From: Burkholderiales bacterium
GTDB taxonomy: Bacteria; Pseudomonadota; Gammaproteobacteria; Burkholderiales; Burkholderiaceae_C
NCBI GenBank assembly: GCA_003963075.1
Contig: RXJV01000008.1
Location: 1 to 64,000, forward strand
Length of the DNA stretch: 64,000 bases
Direction: 5' to 3'
Shown here: piece by piece, positions 35,003 to 45,806 of the stretch
Layout of the letters: each line of letters begins with the position of its first letter
How positions within the stretch are numbered: the stretch's first letter is position 1
Notes under the pieces: generated by a model
Seen by the model: the letters and a program-made list of their open reading frames with translations, nothing else
Told to the model about the DNA's origin: nothing
The model's database searches: none
Position numbers and translations under genes: made by a program

Positions 35003-37519
35003 TCAGTTCAGCGATTTGGCAGACCAGACCCGGTCCACGTACTCGGCGATCGTGCGATCGGACGAGAACGGGCCCATGCCGGCGATATTGCGCAGCGCAC
35101 GCTCGGCCCAGGCGGTGCGGTCGGCAAACAGCGCATCGACCTTGGCCTGGGTGGCGACGTAATCGGCGAAATCGGCCATCAGCAGGTAGACATCGCGGTG
35201 CAGCAGGCTGTCGACCAGGGCGCGGTAGCGCTCCGTGTCGCCATTGCTGAACACCCCCGCGGAGATGGCATCGATGACGCGCTTGAGCTGGCGATTCTCT
35301 TCGACATACAGCCGCGGGTCGTAGCCCAGCGCCTTGATCTTGGCGACCGCGTCGGCCCGCAGGCCGAACACGAACATGTTCTCGACGCCCATGGCCTCGG
35401 CCATCTCGATGTTGGCGCCGTCCCAGGTGCCGATCGTGACGGCACCGTTCATGCCGAACTTCATATTGCCGGTGCCCGAGGCTTCGGTGCCGGCCGTCGA
35501 GATCTGCTCGGACAGATCGGCCGCCGGGATGATGCTCTCGGCCAGCGTGACGCTGTAGTTGGGCAGGAAGACGAGCTTGAGCTTGTCGCCCACGCGCGGG
35601 TCGCTGTTGATGACCCGGGCCACGTCATGCGCCAGGCGCACGATGCTCTTGGCCATCTGGTAGGCCGAGGCGGCCTTGCCGGCGATGATGACCGTGCGCG
35701 GCACCCAGTTCGCGTCCGGGTTGTCGCGGATGGCCTGGTAGCGGCTGATCACGTGCAGCAGGTTCAGCAGCTGGCGCTTGTATTCGTGGATGCGCTTGAT
35801 CTGGATGTCGAACAGGCTGTCGAGGTTCACCGCGAGGCCCAGCTCGCGGCGGATCACGCCGGCCAGGCGCTCCTTGTTGGCGCGCTTGACGGCCAGGAAC
35901 TCCTGGCCCAGCGCCGGGTCGGCGGCCAGCGGCTTGAGCTCGGCCAGGGCCGCCAGGTTCTTGCGCCAGCCCTGGCCGATGCGGCTGTCCAGCAGCGCCG
36001 ACAGCGCCGGATTGGCCTGCTGCAGCCAGCGCCGCGGCGTCACGCCGTTGGTGACGTTGTGGAAGCGCTCCGGCCAGATGCGGGCGTAGTCGGCAAAGAT
36101 GGTCTGCACCATCAGTTCCGAGTGCAGCGCCGCAACGCCGTTGACCCGGTGCGAGGCGACCAGGGCCAGCGAGGCCATGCGCACGCGGCGTTCGCCATGA
36201 CCATGGCCGCCCTCGTCGATCAGGGAGACGCGCGAGGCCAGCGCGTCGTCACCCGGGAAGCGCAGCTTGAGCTCCTCGAGGAAGCGGTGGTTGATCTCGT
36301 AAATGATCTCGAGATGGCGCGGCAGCAGTTGCTCGAACATCCGCACCGGCCAGGTCTCGAGCGCCTCGGGCATCAGCGTGTGGTTGGTGTAGGCCACGGC
36401 CTGGCGGGTGATCTTCCAGGCCTCGTCCCAGCCCAGGCCCTGCTCGTCCAGCAGCAGCCGCATCAGCTCGGCGGGCGCCAGCGCGGGGTGGGTGTCATTC
36501 AGGTGGATGGCGTTCGTCTTGCCGAGGTTGTGCAGCGAGCCGAATTCACGCAGATGGCGGGCCACCAGGTCCTGCAGTGAGGCGCTGACCAGGAAGGCCT
36601 CCTGCTTCAGGCGCAGCTCGCGGCCGGCCTCGGTCGAGTCGTCCGGGTAGAGCACCCAGTTCAACGCATCGGCCAGCACCTGGTGGCGCGCGGCGCGGGC
36701 GTAGTCGCCGTCGCAGAAGGGCTTGAAGGCAATCGGCGCGGCGGTGGCCTGCCACTGGCGCAGTGTCGACACGCGCTCGCTGTGGTGGGCCGGCACGATG
36801 AAGTCAAAGGCCTGGGCTTCGATCTCCTCGGCCGGCTGCCAGCGGCGCACGCCCGAGGCATCGACCTCGACACGACCGCCGAAACCGACCAGGTAGCGCA
36901 GGTCGTGGCGCGGCAGCTCCCAGGCCGGCGCATGACGGGTCCAGTCGTCGGGCTGCTCCAGCTGGCGGCCCTGCTGGATGACCTGCGCGAAGGTGCCATA
37001 GCGGTAGCGCAGGCCGTAGCCGAAGGACGGCAATTCCAGCTCGGCGAACGAATCCAGGAAGCAGGCGGCCAGCCGGCCCAGCCCGCCGTTGCCCAAAGCC
37101 GCATCGGGCTCGCGCTCGAGCACATCGCCCAGCGTGGTGCCATGCTCGGCCAGCCTGGCCTCCAGCGGACCGGTCAGCTTCAGGGCGGCCAGCGCATTCG
37201 ACAGCGCCCGGCCCATCAGGAACTCCATCGACAGGTAGTGCACGCGACGCACCGGGGCCTTGTCGCCCCGCTGGGCGTCGGCGGCCTGGGTGGCGGCCCA
37301 ACGGCGCGCCAGCGTCTCGCGGCAGGCCACTGCCGCGGCGTGGAGGGCCGCCTGCGGTGTGGCACCGTGGCTGGACTGGGACAGCTCGCGCTCGTAGGCC
37401 GCCTCGAAAGCGGCGCGCAACGCCTGGTCGGCGGCGGAGAGGGCAGTCGGCTTCTTCATCGCGGTGGAGGCCTCGGGGCTGGGCTTGCGTTGAACGGTGG
37501 TTCGGGTTGGGGTGTTCAT
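35003..37519 (-). CDS. glgP: Glycogen/maltodextrin phosphorylase
   Basis: An 838-residue PLP-dependent GT35 enzyme that releases glucose-1-phosphate from alpha-1,4 glucans. The PLP site is complete: EASGTGNMKFGMNGAVTIGT (lysine near residue 685), followed by DGANIEMAEAMGVENMFVFG. Other family stretches are YLSMEFLMGRALSNAL and ACFLDSFAELELPSFGYGLR. A second possible start is the ATG at 37459; the first 20 residues are low-complexity. The operon glgP-glgB-glgX-malQ runs from here, with a perfect TGTAG-N5-CTACA palindrome 84-98 bases upstream. Confidence 0.96.
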   Translation of the reverse strand: MNTPTRTTVQRKPSPEASTAMKKPTALSAADQALRAAFEAAYERELSQSSHGATPQAALHAAAVACRETLARRWAATQAADAQRGDKAPVRRVHYLSMEFLMGRALSNALAALKLTGPLEARLAEHGTTLGDVLEREPDAALGNGGLGRLAACFLDSFAELELPSFGYGLRYRYGTFAQVIQQGRQLEQPDDWTRHAPAWELPRHDLRYLVGFGGRVEVDASGVRRWQPAEEIEAQAFDFIVPAHHSERVSTLRQWQATAAPIAFKPFCDGDYARAARHQVLADALNWVLYPDDSTEAGRELRLKQEAFLVSASLQDLVARHLREFGSLHNLGKTNAIHLNDTHPALAPAELMRLLLDEQGLGWDEAWKITRQAVAYTNHTLMPEALETWPVRMFEQLLPRHLEIIYEINHRFLEELKLRFPGDDALASRVSLIDEGGHGHGERRVRMASLALVASHRVNGVAALHSELMVQTIFADYARIWPERFHNVTNGVTPRRWLQQANPALSALLDSRIGQGWRKNLAALAELKPLAADPALGQEFLAVKRANKERLAGVIRRELGLAVNLDSLFDIQIKRIHEYKRQLLNLLHVISRYQAIRDNPDANWVPRTVIIAGKAASAYQMAKSIVRLAHDVARVINSDPRVGDKLKLVFLPNYSVTLAESIIPAADLSEQISTAGTEASGTGNMKFGMNGAVTIGTWDGANIEMAEAMGVENMFVFGLRADAVAKIKALGYDPRLYVEENRQLKRVIDAISAGVFSNGDTERYRALVDSLLHRDVYLLMADFADYVATQAKVDALFADRTAWAERALRNIAGMGPFSSDRTIAEYVDRVWSAKSLN

Positions 37520-37602
37520 CAGTGCCGCCCCCAGGCGACGGGGGCAAAAATGCTACTCGACTGGCAGCGTCGACCGAAGTATCGAACAGCTCCGGGCCTG
37601 TG

Positions 37603-37617
37603 TGTAGTTTGACTACA
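37603..37617. promoter_or_regulatory. HexR-like operator in front of the glgP operon
   Basis: TGTAG-TTTGA-CTACA, a perfect 5+5 palindrome in the 300-base divergent glgP/malK region, nearer to glgP. One of three perfect copies in the window. Confidence 0.75.
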
Positions 37618-37691
37618 TCGGGAAAACCCGAAACTTGCTGCAACTTGTTGATTTACATAGCATTCAACAGAGAATTGCCGCGCAATCGCAG

Positions 37692-37727
37692 TTGTCTCCG
37701 GCATCCTGCAAATGTATATTGTCTACA
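37692..37727 (+). promoter_or_regulatory. malK promoter with overlapping HexR-like operator
   Basis: A sigma70-type promoter TTGTCT (37692-37697), 17-base spacer, TATATT (37715-37720) is followed about 93 bases later by the malK GTG. The palindrome TGTAT-ATTGT-CTACA (37713-37727) covers the -10 box. A bound regulator here would block RNA polymerase, so the site suggests repression relieved by a sugar metabolite. Promoter and palindrome are seen; the regulator is inferred. Confidence 0.6.
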
Positions 37728-37819
37728 AACACGGGCATAGAACAGAAATTTGAGCCCGATTGAGCGAGACAAGCCCGGCTGCTGCGAGCGCAGCAGCCCC
37801 GGCGACTGAAAGGCGACAA

Positions 37820-38943
<1,124 letters not shown>

Positions 38944-38947
<4 letters not shown>

Positions 38948-40119
38948 AGCTGCGCTACCTGCTGGCCGCGGCGCTGCTGGCCGCAGGGCCGGCCATGGGC
39001 CAGTCGCCCAAGCTGCTGGTCTGGATCAATGGCGACAAGGCCTACAACGGGCTGCAGAAGGTCGGCGACGCGTTTGAGAAGGTCTCGGGCGTCAAGGTCG
39101 TCGTGGAACATCCGGTGGATGCCACCGACAAGTTCCAGCAGGCCGCCGCCGCCGGCAAGGGCCCGGACATCTTCTGCTGGCCGCATGACCGCGTGGGCGA
39201 ATGGGCCAAGGCCGGCCTGCTGACACCGCTGCGCCCGGCGGCCCGGCTCAAGGCCGAGGTGGAAGACCAGGCCTGGGCCGCGATGAGCTACCGCGGCCGG
39301 ATCTGGGGTTATCCGCTCGCCATCGAAACCACCGGGCTGATCTACAACAAGGCCCTGGCCCCGACGCCCCCCGCCACCTGGGACGAGGTCATCGCGCTGG
39401 ACCGCAAGCTGGCGGCCCAAGGCAAGCACGCCATCCTGTGGCACTTCACCAAGAGCTTCTTCACCTGGCCCATGATGGCCGGGGCCGGCGGCGTGATCTT
39501 CGGCCGCGATGCGCAAGGCGACTTCGACGCAGGCCAGGTGGGTGTCAACACCGACGGGGCGCTGAAAGCGGCACAGGTGCTGGAGCGGCTGATCAAGGAC
39601 GGCCACATGCCCAAGGGCGCGAACTACGCCGAGATGGAATCGGCATTCGCCCGCGGCGAGGTGGCGATGATGATCTCCGGCCCCTGGGCCTGGGACAACG
39701 CCCGCAGGGCCAAGATCGACTTCGGCGTGGCGGCCATCCCGGCCGTCGTGCCGGGCAAGCCCAGCAAGAGCTTTGTCGGCGTGCTGGGCTGCATGATCTC
39801 GGCACCCAGCAGGCACAAGGACATCGCCAAGGAGTTCATCGAGAACCACCTGATGCGGCCCGAGGCGCTGAAGGTGCTGGACGCCGACGTGCCCATCGGC
39901 GTGCCGGCCCACAAGGCCTTCTACGCCGAGCTGTCGGTCAACCCGCTGATCAAGGCGAGCATGACCAATGCGCGCAATGGTGAGCCCATCCCCAACATCC
40001 CCGAGGTGGGCCGGTTCTGGACGGCGATGGACGCTGCGCTTGAAGCCATCACCAACGGCCTGCAAAGCCCCAAGGACGCTCTCGACGGCGCCGCCGCCCG
40101 GATGCTGCTGAAGAAATGA
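38944..40119 (+). CDS. malE: Periplasmic maltose/maltodextrin-binding protein
   Basis: A 391-residue solute-binding protein with a signal peptide ([17 protein letters not shown]). The family start [20 protein letters not shown] and [20 protein letters not shown] correspond closely to MalE of enterobacteria (WINGDKGYNGL; PDIIFWAHDRFG), so maltodextrin is the likely ligand. Later stretches ([33 protein letters not shown]) also fit. It delivers sugar to MalFGK. Its end overlaps malF by 4 bases. Confidence 0.96.
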
Positions 40120-41714
40120 CCGCCACCACCTCCTCCACGCTGGGCCAGGGCAGCTACTCCACGCTGCCGGATTCCCCGGGCCGACGGCTGGGCCGCTGGC
40201 TCTACTGGCCGGCGGTCGCCGCGCTGATCGGCGGCGCGCTCTACCTCGTGTTCCTGATCTACGCGGCCGGCCAGGCCGCCTGGGCCTCGGGCGCGCTGGT
40301 GCTGCTGAGCGCGGGCTTCTACGTCTACCTGAGCCGCACCGGCTTCGCCTGGCGTTACCTGTTCCCGGGCGTGGCCGGCATGCTGGTCTTCATCGCCTTC
40401 CCGCTGGTCTACACGGCACAGATCGGCTTCACCAACTACTCCAGCACCCATCTGCTCAACGAGGGCCGCGTGCGCGACTACCTGCTGGAGCAGCATGACG
40501 CGGTCGAGGATCAGGTGCTGGCCTACAGCCTGCATGCCGACGGCGCCGAGTTCCGGCTGGTGCTGCAGCCCGAGGGCGGCGCGGCGCCGCGCTGGGTCAG
40601 CCCGCCGCTCGCATTGCGCCAGGGTGCCAAGGCGCCGCGCGTGGAGCTGACGCCGGCCGATACCGAGCGCCTGCCGCTGACCGCGCCGCTGCAGGCGCCC
40701 TTGCCGCTGCCCGAGCTCATCCGGCACCGCGATGCGCTGGCCCAACTCGTGCTGGTGCTGCCCGACAAGACCGAGCTGCACTACCTCGGCCTGCGCGAGT
40801 TCGGCCCCATCAAGCCGCAGTGGACGGCGAACGCCGACGGCAGCCTGACACGCAACGCCGACGGCGCCGTCTTCAAGCCCAACCGCGACACCGGCTACTT
40901 CCAAACCGATGCCGGCGAAACCCAGGCGCCGGGCTTCAAGGCCTTCATCGGCGCGGGCAACTACACCCGCATGCTGTGGGACGCCGAGTTCCGCGGGCCC
41001 TTCCTGTCCATCTTCAGCTGGACGGTGGTGTTCTCGGCGCTGACGGTGCTGTGTGCGACGGCCATCGGTATGTTCTTTGCCGTGCTGCTGAATTGGGAAG
41101 GCATGCGCTTTCGCACCACCTACCGCACCCTGCTCTTCCTGCCCTATGCCGTGCCGGGCTTCATCTCCATCCTGGTGTTCAAGGGCCTGTTCAATCAGAA
41201 CTTCGGTGAGATCAATGCCATCCTGGACGCGCTGTTCGGCGTCAAGCCGGCCTGGTTCGCCGACCCGCTGCTGGCCAAGACGATGCTGCTGATTGTCAAT
41301 GTCTGGCTGGGCTACCCCTACATCATGATCCTGTGCTCGGGGCTGCTGAAGGCCATTCCGGCGGACCTGTACGAGGCCTCGGCCCTGGCCGGCGCCTCGC
41401 CGCTGACCAACTTCTTGCGCATCACGGCGCCGCTGATCATCAAGCCGCTGGCGCCGCTGCTGGTCAGCGCCTTCGCGTTCAATTTCAACAACTTCGTGCT
41501 GATCGCGCTGCTGACCGACGGCCGGCCGGACTTCCTGTCCACCAAACTGCCGGCGGGCCAGACCGACATCCTGGTCAGCTACACCTACCGCATCGCCTTC
41601 CGCGATTCGGGCTCGGACTTCGGTCTGGCCGCAGCGATCTCGACGCTGATCTTCTTCCTGGTGGCGGCGCTGTCGCTGATCAACCTGCGCCTGTCTGCCA
41701 AGGCGCAGAAGTAA
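40116..41714 (+). CDS. malF: Maltodextrin ABC importer, permease MalF
   Basis: A 532-residue permease with the extra MalF features: three N-terminal helices before a large periplasmic P2-type loop (about residues 120-285), then five further helices. FPLVYTAQIGFTNYSSTHLL and the EAA cytoplasmic loop YEASALAGASPLTNFLRITA, which contacts MalK, are present. NFNNFVLIALLTDGRPDF resembles the substrate-facing region of E. coli MalF. Overlaps malE and lies 9 bases before malG. Confidence 0.96.
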   Translation: MTATTSSTLGQGSYSTLPDSPGRRLGRWLYWPAVAALIGGALYLVFLIYAAGQAAWASGALVLLSAGFYVYLSRTGFAWRYLFPGVAGMLVFIAFPLVYTAQIGFTNYSSTHLLNEGRVRDYLLEQHDAVEDQVLAYSLHADGAEFRLVLQPEGGAAPRWVSPPLALRQGAKAPRVELTPADTERLPLTAPLQAPLPLPELIRHRDALAQLVLVLPDKTELHYLGLREFGPIKPQWTANADGSLTRNADGAVFKPNRDTGYFQTDAGETQAPGFKAFIGAGNYTRMLWDAEFRGPFLSIFSWTVVFSALTVLCATAIGMFFAVLLNWEGMRFRTTYRTLLFLPYAVPGFISILVFKGLFNQNFGEINAILDALFGVKPAWFADPLLAKTMLLIVNVWLGYPYIMILCSGLLKAIPADLYEASALAGASPLTNFLRITAPLIIKPLAPLLVSAFAFNFNNFVLIALLTDGRPDFLSTKLPAGQTDILVSYTYRIAFRDSGSDFGLAAAISTLIFFLVAALSLINLRLSAKAQK

Positions 41715-41723
41715 GGAAACCGA

Positions 41724-42614
41724 ATGGCCATCGTCCTTGGCAAACAAGCCCGCTGGCGCTCCTTCGCGGCCCACGCCGTGATGTGGGTGTTCATCGCCCT
41801 CACCCTCTTCCCGCTGCTGGCGGTGGTGTCGATCTCGCTGCGCCCCGGCAACTTCGCCACCGGCAGCCTGATCCCGACCGAGATCAGCCTGGAGCACTGG
41901 AAGCTGGCCCTCGGCATTGCCTACCAGGCCGCCGACGGCAGCCTGGTGCAGCCGCCCTTCCCGGTGCTGACCTGGCTGTGGAATTCCATCAAGATCGCCA
42001 CCGCCTCGGCCTTCCTGATCGTGGCCATCTCCACCACCGCGGCCTACGCCTTCGCGCGGCTCAAGTTCCGCTCCAGCAAGCCGGTGCTCAACGGCATGCT
42101 GCTGTTGCAGATGTTCCCGCCGGTGCTGGCGCTGGTGGCCATCTTCGCGATCTTCGAGACCATCGGCAGCTACATCCCGGCCCTCGGCGTCGAGACCCAC
42201 GCCGGCCTGGTGCTGGCCTATCTCGGCGGCATCGCCACCCATGTCTGGACGATCAAGGGCTACTTCGAAACCATCCCGGTCGAGATCGAGGAGAACGCCA
42301 AGGTCGACGGCGCCACCCACTGGCAGGCCTTCTCCCGCGTGCTGCTGCCGATGGCGGTGCCCATCCTGATGGTGGTCTTCGTGCTGGCTTTCATCGGCAC
42401 CATCATCGAATACCCGGTGGCCTCCATCCTGCTGCGCGAGGAGGCCAACCTGACCCTGGCCGTCGGCTCCAAATACTTCCTTCACGACCAGCGCTTCCTG
42501 TGGGGCGACTTCGCCGCAGCGGCGGTGCTGTCGGGCCTGCCGATCACCCTCGTCTTCCTGCTGGCGCAACGCTGGATCGTGTCGGGCCTCACGTCCGGCG
42601 GCGTCAAGGGCTAG
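41724..42614 (+). CDS. malG: Maltodextrin ABC importer, permease MalG
   Basis: A 296-residue six-helix permease. The N-terminus ([40 protein letters not shown]) and the EAA loop ([20 protein letters not shown]) match MalG, as does [20 protein letters not shown]. With MalF it forms the membrane channel. It is the last gene of malKEFG. The following 243 bases hold no clear gene, operator or strong terminator. Confidence 0.96.
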   Translation: MAIVLGKQARWRSFAAHAVMWVFIALTLFPLLAVVSISLRPGNFATGSLIPTEISLEHWKLALGIAYQAADGSLVQPPFPVLTWLWNSIKIATASAFLIVAISTTAAYAFARLKFRSSKPVLNGMLLLQMFPPVLALVAIFAIFETIGSYIPALGVETHAGLVLAYLGGIATHVWTIKGYFETIPVEIEENAKVDGATHWQAFSRVLLPMAVPILMVVFVLAFIGTIIEYPVASILLREEANLTLAVGSKYFLHDQRFLWGDFAAAAVLSGLPITLVFLLAQRWIVSGLTSGGVKG

Positions 42615-42857
42615 GCTCGCGCCCACCGGGGCGCCAGGACCTGGCAGGCCTGGCGGACCGACCGTCCCCCCGGCCACGGCCCGTCAAGGCCAGGGCGTTT
42701 CTCGACACGAGGCCGTGCGCAGCCCACAGGATCAACCGCGGGCCATCAGTTCTGAGCGGCGAGCACAGCTTCTCACCGCCGCCACTGAACGCGATGGCCG
42801 CGGGCTCGGGTTCACGCCAGCTTGGCGCGGGCTGTCGCTGTCGCATGATACGAGCCC

Positions 42858-43748
42858 ATGTTCGCCCAGCCCCTTGTTCCGCAACGCCGTCGGCTGCTCG
42901 CCCTGCCCCTGCTCGGCTGGGGCGGCGCCTTGGCGCAGCCTCAGACGGCGGTGGTGCGGGTGCCGCGCCACATCAGCACGCCCGACCCGCAGCTGGAGTA
43001 CTTCAACCGTGTGATCGACCTGGGCCTGGCGCGCGCCGGCAGCCGCTTCGAGGTCAGAACCATCCCGCTGGAAATGGCCCAGGGCCGCAGCCTGGTCGAG
43101 CTGGCGTCCGGGCAGAGCCCGGTCGATGTGATGTGGACCGTGACCGACCGCCAGCGCGAAACCTCGGGCCTGCTGACGGTGCGCATCCCGATCGACCGCG
43201 GGCTGATGGGTTGGCGGCTGCTGCTGGTCAGGCGCGGCGAACTCGCGCAATGGGACCAGGTCCGACACCTCGACGATCTGCGCCGGCGCATCGCCGGCCA
43301 GGGCCACGACTGGCCCGACACCGCCATCCTGCGCGCCAACGGCTTGCAGGTCGGCACCAGCAGCGTCTACGAGGCGCTGTTCCGCATGTTGGCGGCCGGC
43401 CGCATCGACTACTTTCCGCGCTCCATCCTCGAAATCGACTCAGAGCTCGCCGGCGACCGCCACCCCGAGCTCGCGATCGCGCCGGGCCTGATGCTGCACT
43501 ACCCGACCGCCGCCTACGTCTTCGTCAGCCCGCAACGGCCCGAGCTGGCCGACGCGCTACGCACCGGGCTGGAAGCGGCGGTCGCCGACGGCAGCTTCCA
43601 GCGGCTGCACCGCCAGCAGTACGGTGCCGTGATCAAGGCCCATCCGGTCTCGCCCGAGCGCGTGCTGAAGCTGCGCAACCCCTTGCTGCCGCCGCAGACT
43701 CCGCTGCAGCGCCGCGAGCTCTGGCTGCAGCCGGGCGAAGCGCCCTAG
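42858..43748 (+). CDS. Orphan periplasmic solute-binding protein-like gene
   Basis: A 296-residue protein with a twin-arginine-like leader (PQRRRLLALPLLGWGGALAQ). The body is a two-lobed, type-2 periplasmic-binding-protein-like fold related to amino-acid binding domains (VVRVPRHISTPDPQLEYFNR; LDDLRRRIAGQG; YEALFRMLAAGRIDYFPRSI). There is no adjacent permease or ATPase, so it may be a lone sensor or binding protein; ligand unknown. It lies 243 bases after malG and its end overlaps the converging gene by 4 bases. Confidence 0.7.
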   Translation: MFAQPLVPQRRRLLALPLLGWGGALAQPQTAVVRVPRHISTPDPQLEYFNRVIDLGLARAGSRFEVRTIPLEMAQGRSLVELASGQSPVDVMWTVTDRQRETSGLLTVRIPIDRGLMGWRLLLVRRGELAQWDQVRHLDDLRRRIAGQGHDWPDTAILRANGLQVGTSSVYEALFRMLAAGRIDYFPRSILEIDSELAGDRHPELAIAPGLMLHYPTAAYVFVSPQRPELADALRTGLEAAVADGSFQRLHRQQYGAVIKAHPVSPERVLKLRNPLLPPQTPLQRRELWLQPGEAP

Positions 43749-44479
43749 CGCTGCAACCGCGCTGACAGCGGCGGCAGCCGCGTCGGCCCACCGACCAGCC
43801 GCTGGTCGTGGCGGTAGTCGTCATGCGCCTCGATGCGCCAGTTCCGCTCGAAGGCCCGGGCCAGCGCACGGGCCAGCTCATCGAAGCGCCAGGCCTCCTC
43901 GGCATTGCTGTCGAGATGGTGCAGCCCGGGCTGCGGCCGCTCCAGCAGGGCCAGCAATGCCGCGGCGGTGTCGGTCATGAAGGAACAGGCCGGTGTCCAG
44001 GCCCGGCTGGCCGCGACGCGGCCGTCGCGGCGCTGCCAGTCGTCCAAGGCCATCAGCATGTTGTTGCCGGCACGGGTCGGATCGATCTGCCAGCCGATGC
44101 GGGCGATCGCGGCGGTGCTGCTCGCCGCGCTGATGGCGTCCTCGCAGTCGATCTTGTAACGGCCGTAATCGTCTCGCGCGCTGCGGGGATCGGCCACCGA
44201 GTGCGGCCCGTCGGGCTGGTGGTCGAAGACCATGGCGGTACTCGTGAAGACCAAGCGCTCGCAACGCGCCGCCAGCCACCCCGCAAACCGCGCCGAGCCC
44301 ACGCCGAGGTGGGCCACGGCATCGGGCCGCAGCGCGGTGAGCCACGCCTCGCAGGCGGCCGGATCTTCGGGGTCGACCGCGGCGCGATCCCAGCCCGCCA
44401 CCTCGTGGCCGGCCGCCTGGGCCGCTTGCGCCAGGCGCGGTGCGAGCGTGCCGTTCAGGCCGGTGATCAGGATCCTCAC
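43745..44479 (-). CDS. NAD(P)-dependent epimerase/reductase, RmlD-like SDR
   Basis: A 244-residue extended short-chain-dehydrogenase protein. The N-terminal Rossmann motif is MRILITGLNGTLAPRLAQAA; FTSTAMVFDHQPDGPHSVAD and YGRYKIDCEDAI supply the Ser/Thr and Tyr-x3-Lys residues of the active site. It is shorter than full-length RmlD and GalE, so substrate cannot be assigned. It overlaps the GH13 gene by 4 bases, so it is co-transcribed with sugar genes and may act on a nucleotide-sugar or dehydro-sugar. Confidence 0.8.
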   Translation of the reverse strand: MRILITGLNGTLAPRLAQAAQAAGHEVAGWDRAAVDPEDPAACEAWLTALRPDAVAHLGVGSARFAGWLAARCERLVFTSTAMVFDHQPDGPHSVADPRSARDDYGRYKIDCEDAISAASSTAAIARIGWQIDPTRAGNNMLMALDDWQRRDGRVAASRAWTPACSFMTDTAAALLALLERPQPGLHHLDSNAEEAWRFDELARALARAFERNWRIEAHDDYRHDQRLVGGPTRLPPLSARLQR

Positions 44480-45777
44480 GACAGCACCCAGCCCCAGGGC
44501 TTGAGCGTCTGCCCCTGCCAGACCTGCTCGCGGGCCGACAGGTTGACGGCCACCCGCACGCGGTCACTGCCGAGCCGGCGCTCGAAGGCCACCACATCGG
44601 GCCGGCTGTCCAGCAGCGTCAGCGGTGCGCCGTACTGGCCGGCAGCCAATGCGGGGTGCTGGTGCTTGAGCGCGACCAGGCCGGCGTAGAAATCCGCCAG
44701 CTCATGACGCTTCCAGTCGATGGCGTCCTTCTCGAAGAAGGCCAGGCGCTGGGTCAGCCGCGACTCCTGGCCGTTGTAGATCAGCGGCATGCCGGGCAGC
44801 GTGAAGCTCAACACGGCCAGGGCCGGGTAGGCATCGCCGTAGAGCTCGGCGTCCGTGCCGTGCCAGGAGTTGAAATCGTGGTTGCTCGTAAACCGCATGC
44901 GGTAAGCATGTGCCGGGTAGCCAGTCGTCGGGCTCTGCTGCCGGGCCAGCCATTGCTTGAGCAGCGGCGCGCCGGCCTCCCCCTTGCCGATCTTCTTGAA
45001 CACCTCGTCGGCCAGGCTCCAGTCGTAGGTCATGTCGAAGGCGGTGCTGGTGTGCAGTTCCGCGGCATCGGACTCGGCCAGCAAGAACATGGGCTTGAGC
45101 GCGTCGAGTTCACGCCGTGCGCGCACCCAGAAGTCGGTCGGCACGAGGCTGGCCACGTCGCAACGGAAGCCATCGAGGTCCACCTCGCGGACCCAGAACT
45201 TCATCGCGTCGATCATTGCGTCACGAAGGCCGGCGCTGCCGTAGTTCAGTGCCACGACGTCGTCCCAATGCTCCTCGCTCGGCAAGCCTTCGTTGAAGGT
45301 GACCGCATAGACCTCGCCGCGGGCGTTGAGCTTGTACCAGTCCTTGTGCGCCGTGGCCCAGGGGTGGTCCCAGGCCGTGTGGTTGGCCACCCAGTCGAGG
45401 ATCACCTTGAAACCGAGCCGGTGCGCCTCGGCCACCAAGGCCTTGGCGTCCGACAGCGTGCCGAACTCGGGGTTGACGGCCGTGTAGTCGCTGATCGAGT
45501 AGTAGCTGCCCAGGCTGCCCTTGCGGTGCAGGCGCCCGATGGGCTGCCAGGGCATGAACCAGAGGATGTCGACACCCAGCTGCTTGAGCCGCGGCAGGTC
45601 GGCCCGCACGGCGGCCAGCGTGCCGGCCTGCGAGTACTGGCGCACATTGATCTGGTAGAGGACGGCCTGGCGGGTCCAGGGCAGATGGGGCATGTCGACG
45701 GGCGTGGCGCTCATGGCGGGCAGGGCAAGGGTGGCGGCGGCGCCAAGCACGGCACGGCGTTGCAGTGGGAGTGTCAT
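44476..45777 (-). CDS. Exported GH13 alpha-amylase-family enzyme
   Basis: A 433-residue, compact alpha-amylase-superfamily protein. The leader has a twin-arginine-like pattern (LQRRAVLGAAATLALPAMSA). Catalytic residues: Asp in DGFRCDVASLVP (about 206), Glu in MFLLAESDAAEL (about 233) and Asp in TSNHDFNSW (about 297), with VILDWVANHTAWDH before them. It acts on maltooligosaccharides in the periplasm. The gene lies 29 bases after the S9 peptidase and overlaps the SDR gene, forming a three-gene operon. Confidence 0.9.
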   Translation of the reverse strand: MTLPLQRRAVLGAAATLALPAMSATPVDMPHLPWTRQAVLYQINVRQYSQAGTLAAVRADLPRLKQLGVDILWFMPWQPIGRLHRKGSLGSYYSISDYTAVNPEFGTLSDAKALVAEAHRLGFKVILDWVANHTAWDHPWATAHKDWYKLNARGEVYAVTFNEGLPSEEHWDDVVALNYGSAGLRDAMIDAMKFWVREVDLDGFRCDVASLVPTDFWVRARRELDALKPMFLLAESDAAELHTSTAFDMTYDWSLADEVFKKIGKGEAGAPLLKQWLARQQSPTTGYPAHAYRMRFTSNHDFNSWHGTDAELYGDAYPALAVLSFTLPGMPLIYNGQESRLTQRLAFFEKDAIDWKRHELADFYAGLVALKHQHPALAAGQYGAPLTLLDSRPDVVAFERRLGSDRVRVAVNLSAREQVWQGQTLKPWGWVLS

Positions 45778-45806
45778 GGGTGCGGCGGTTGGCGGTCGCG
45801 GGCGCC

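Noticed and set aside
39921-42677. A 918-codon minus-strand open frame opposite malEFG
   Set aside because: Composition is His/Gln/Arg/Asp-rich and repetitive, and it lies entirely opposite genes with clear motifs.
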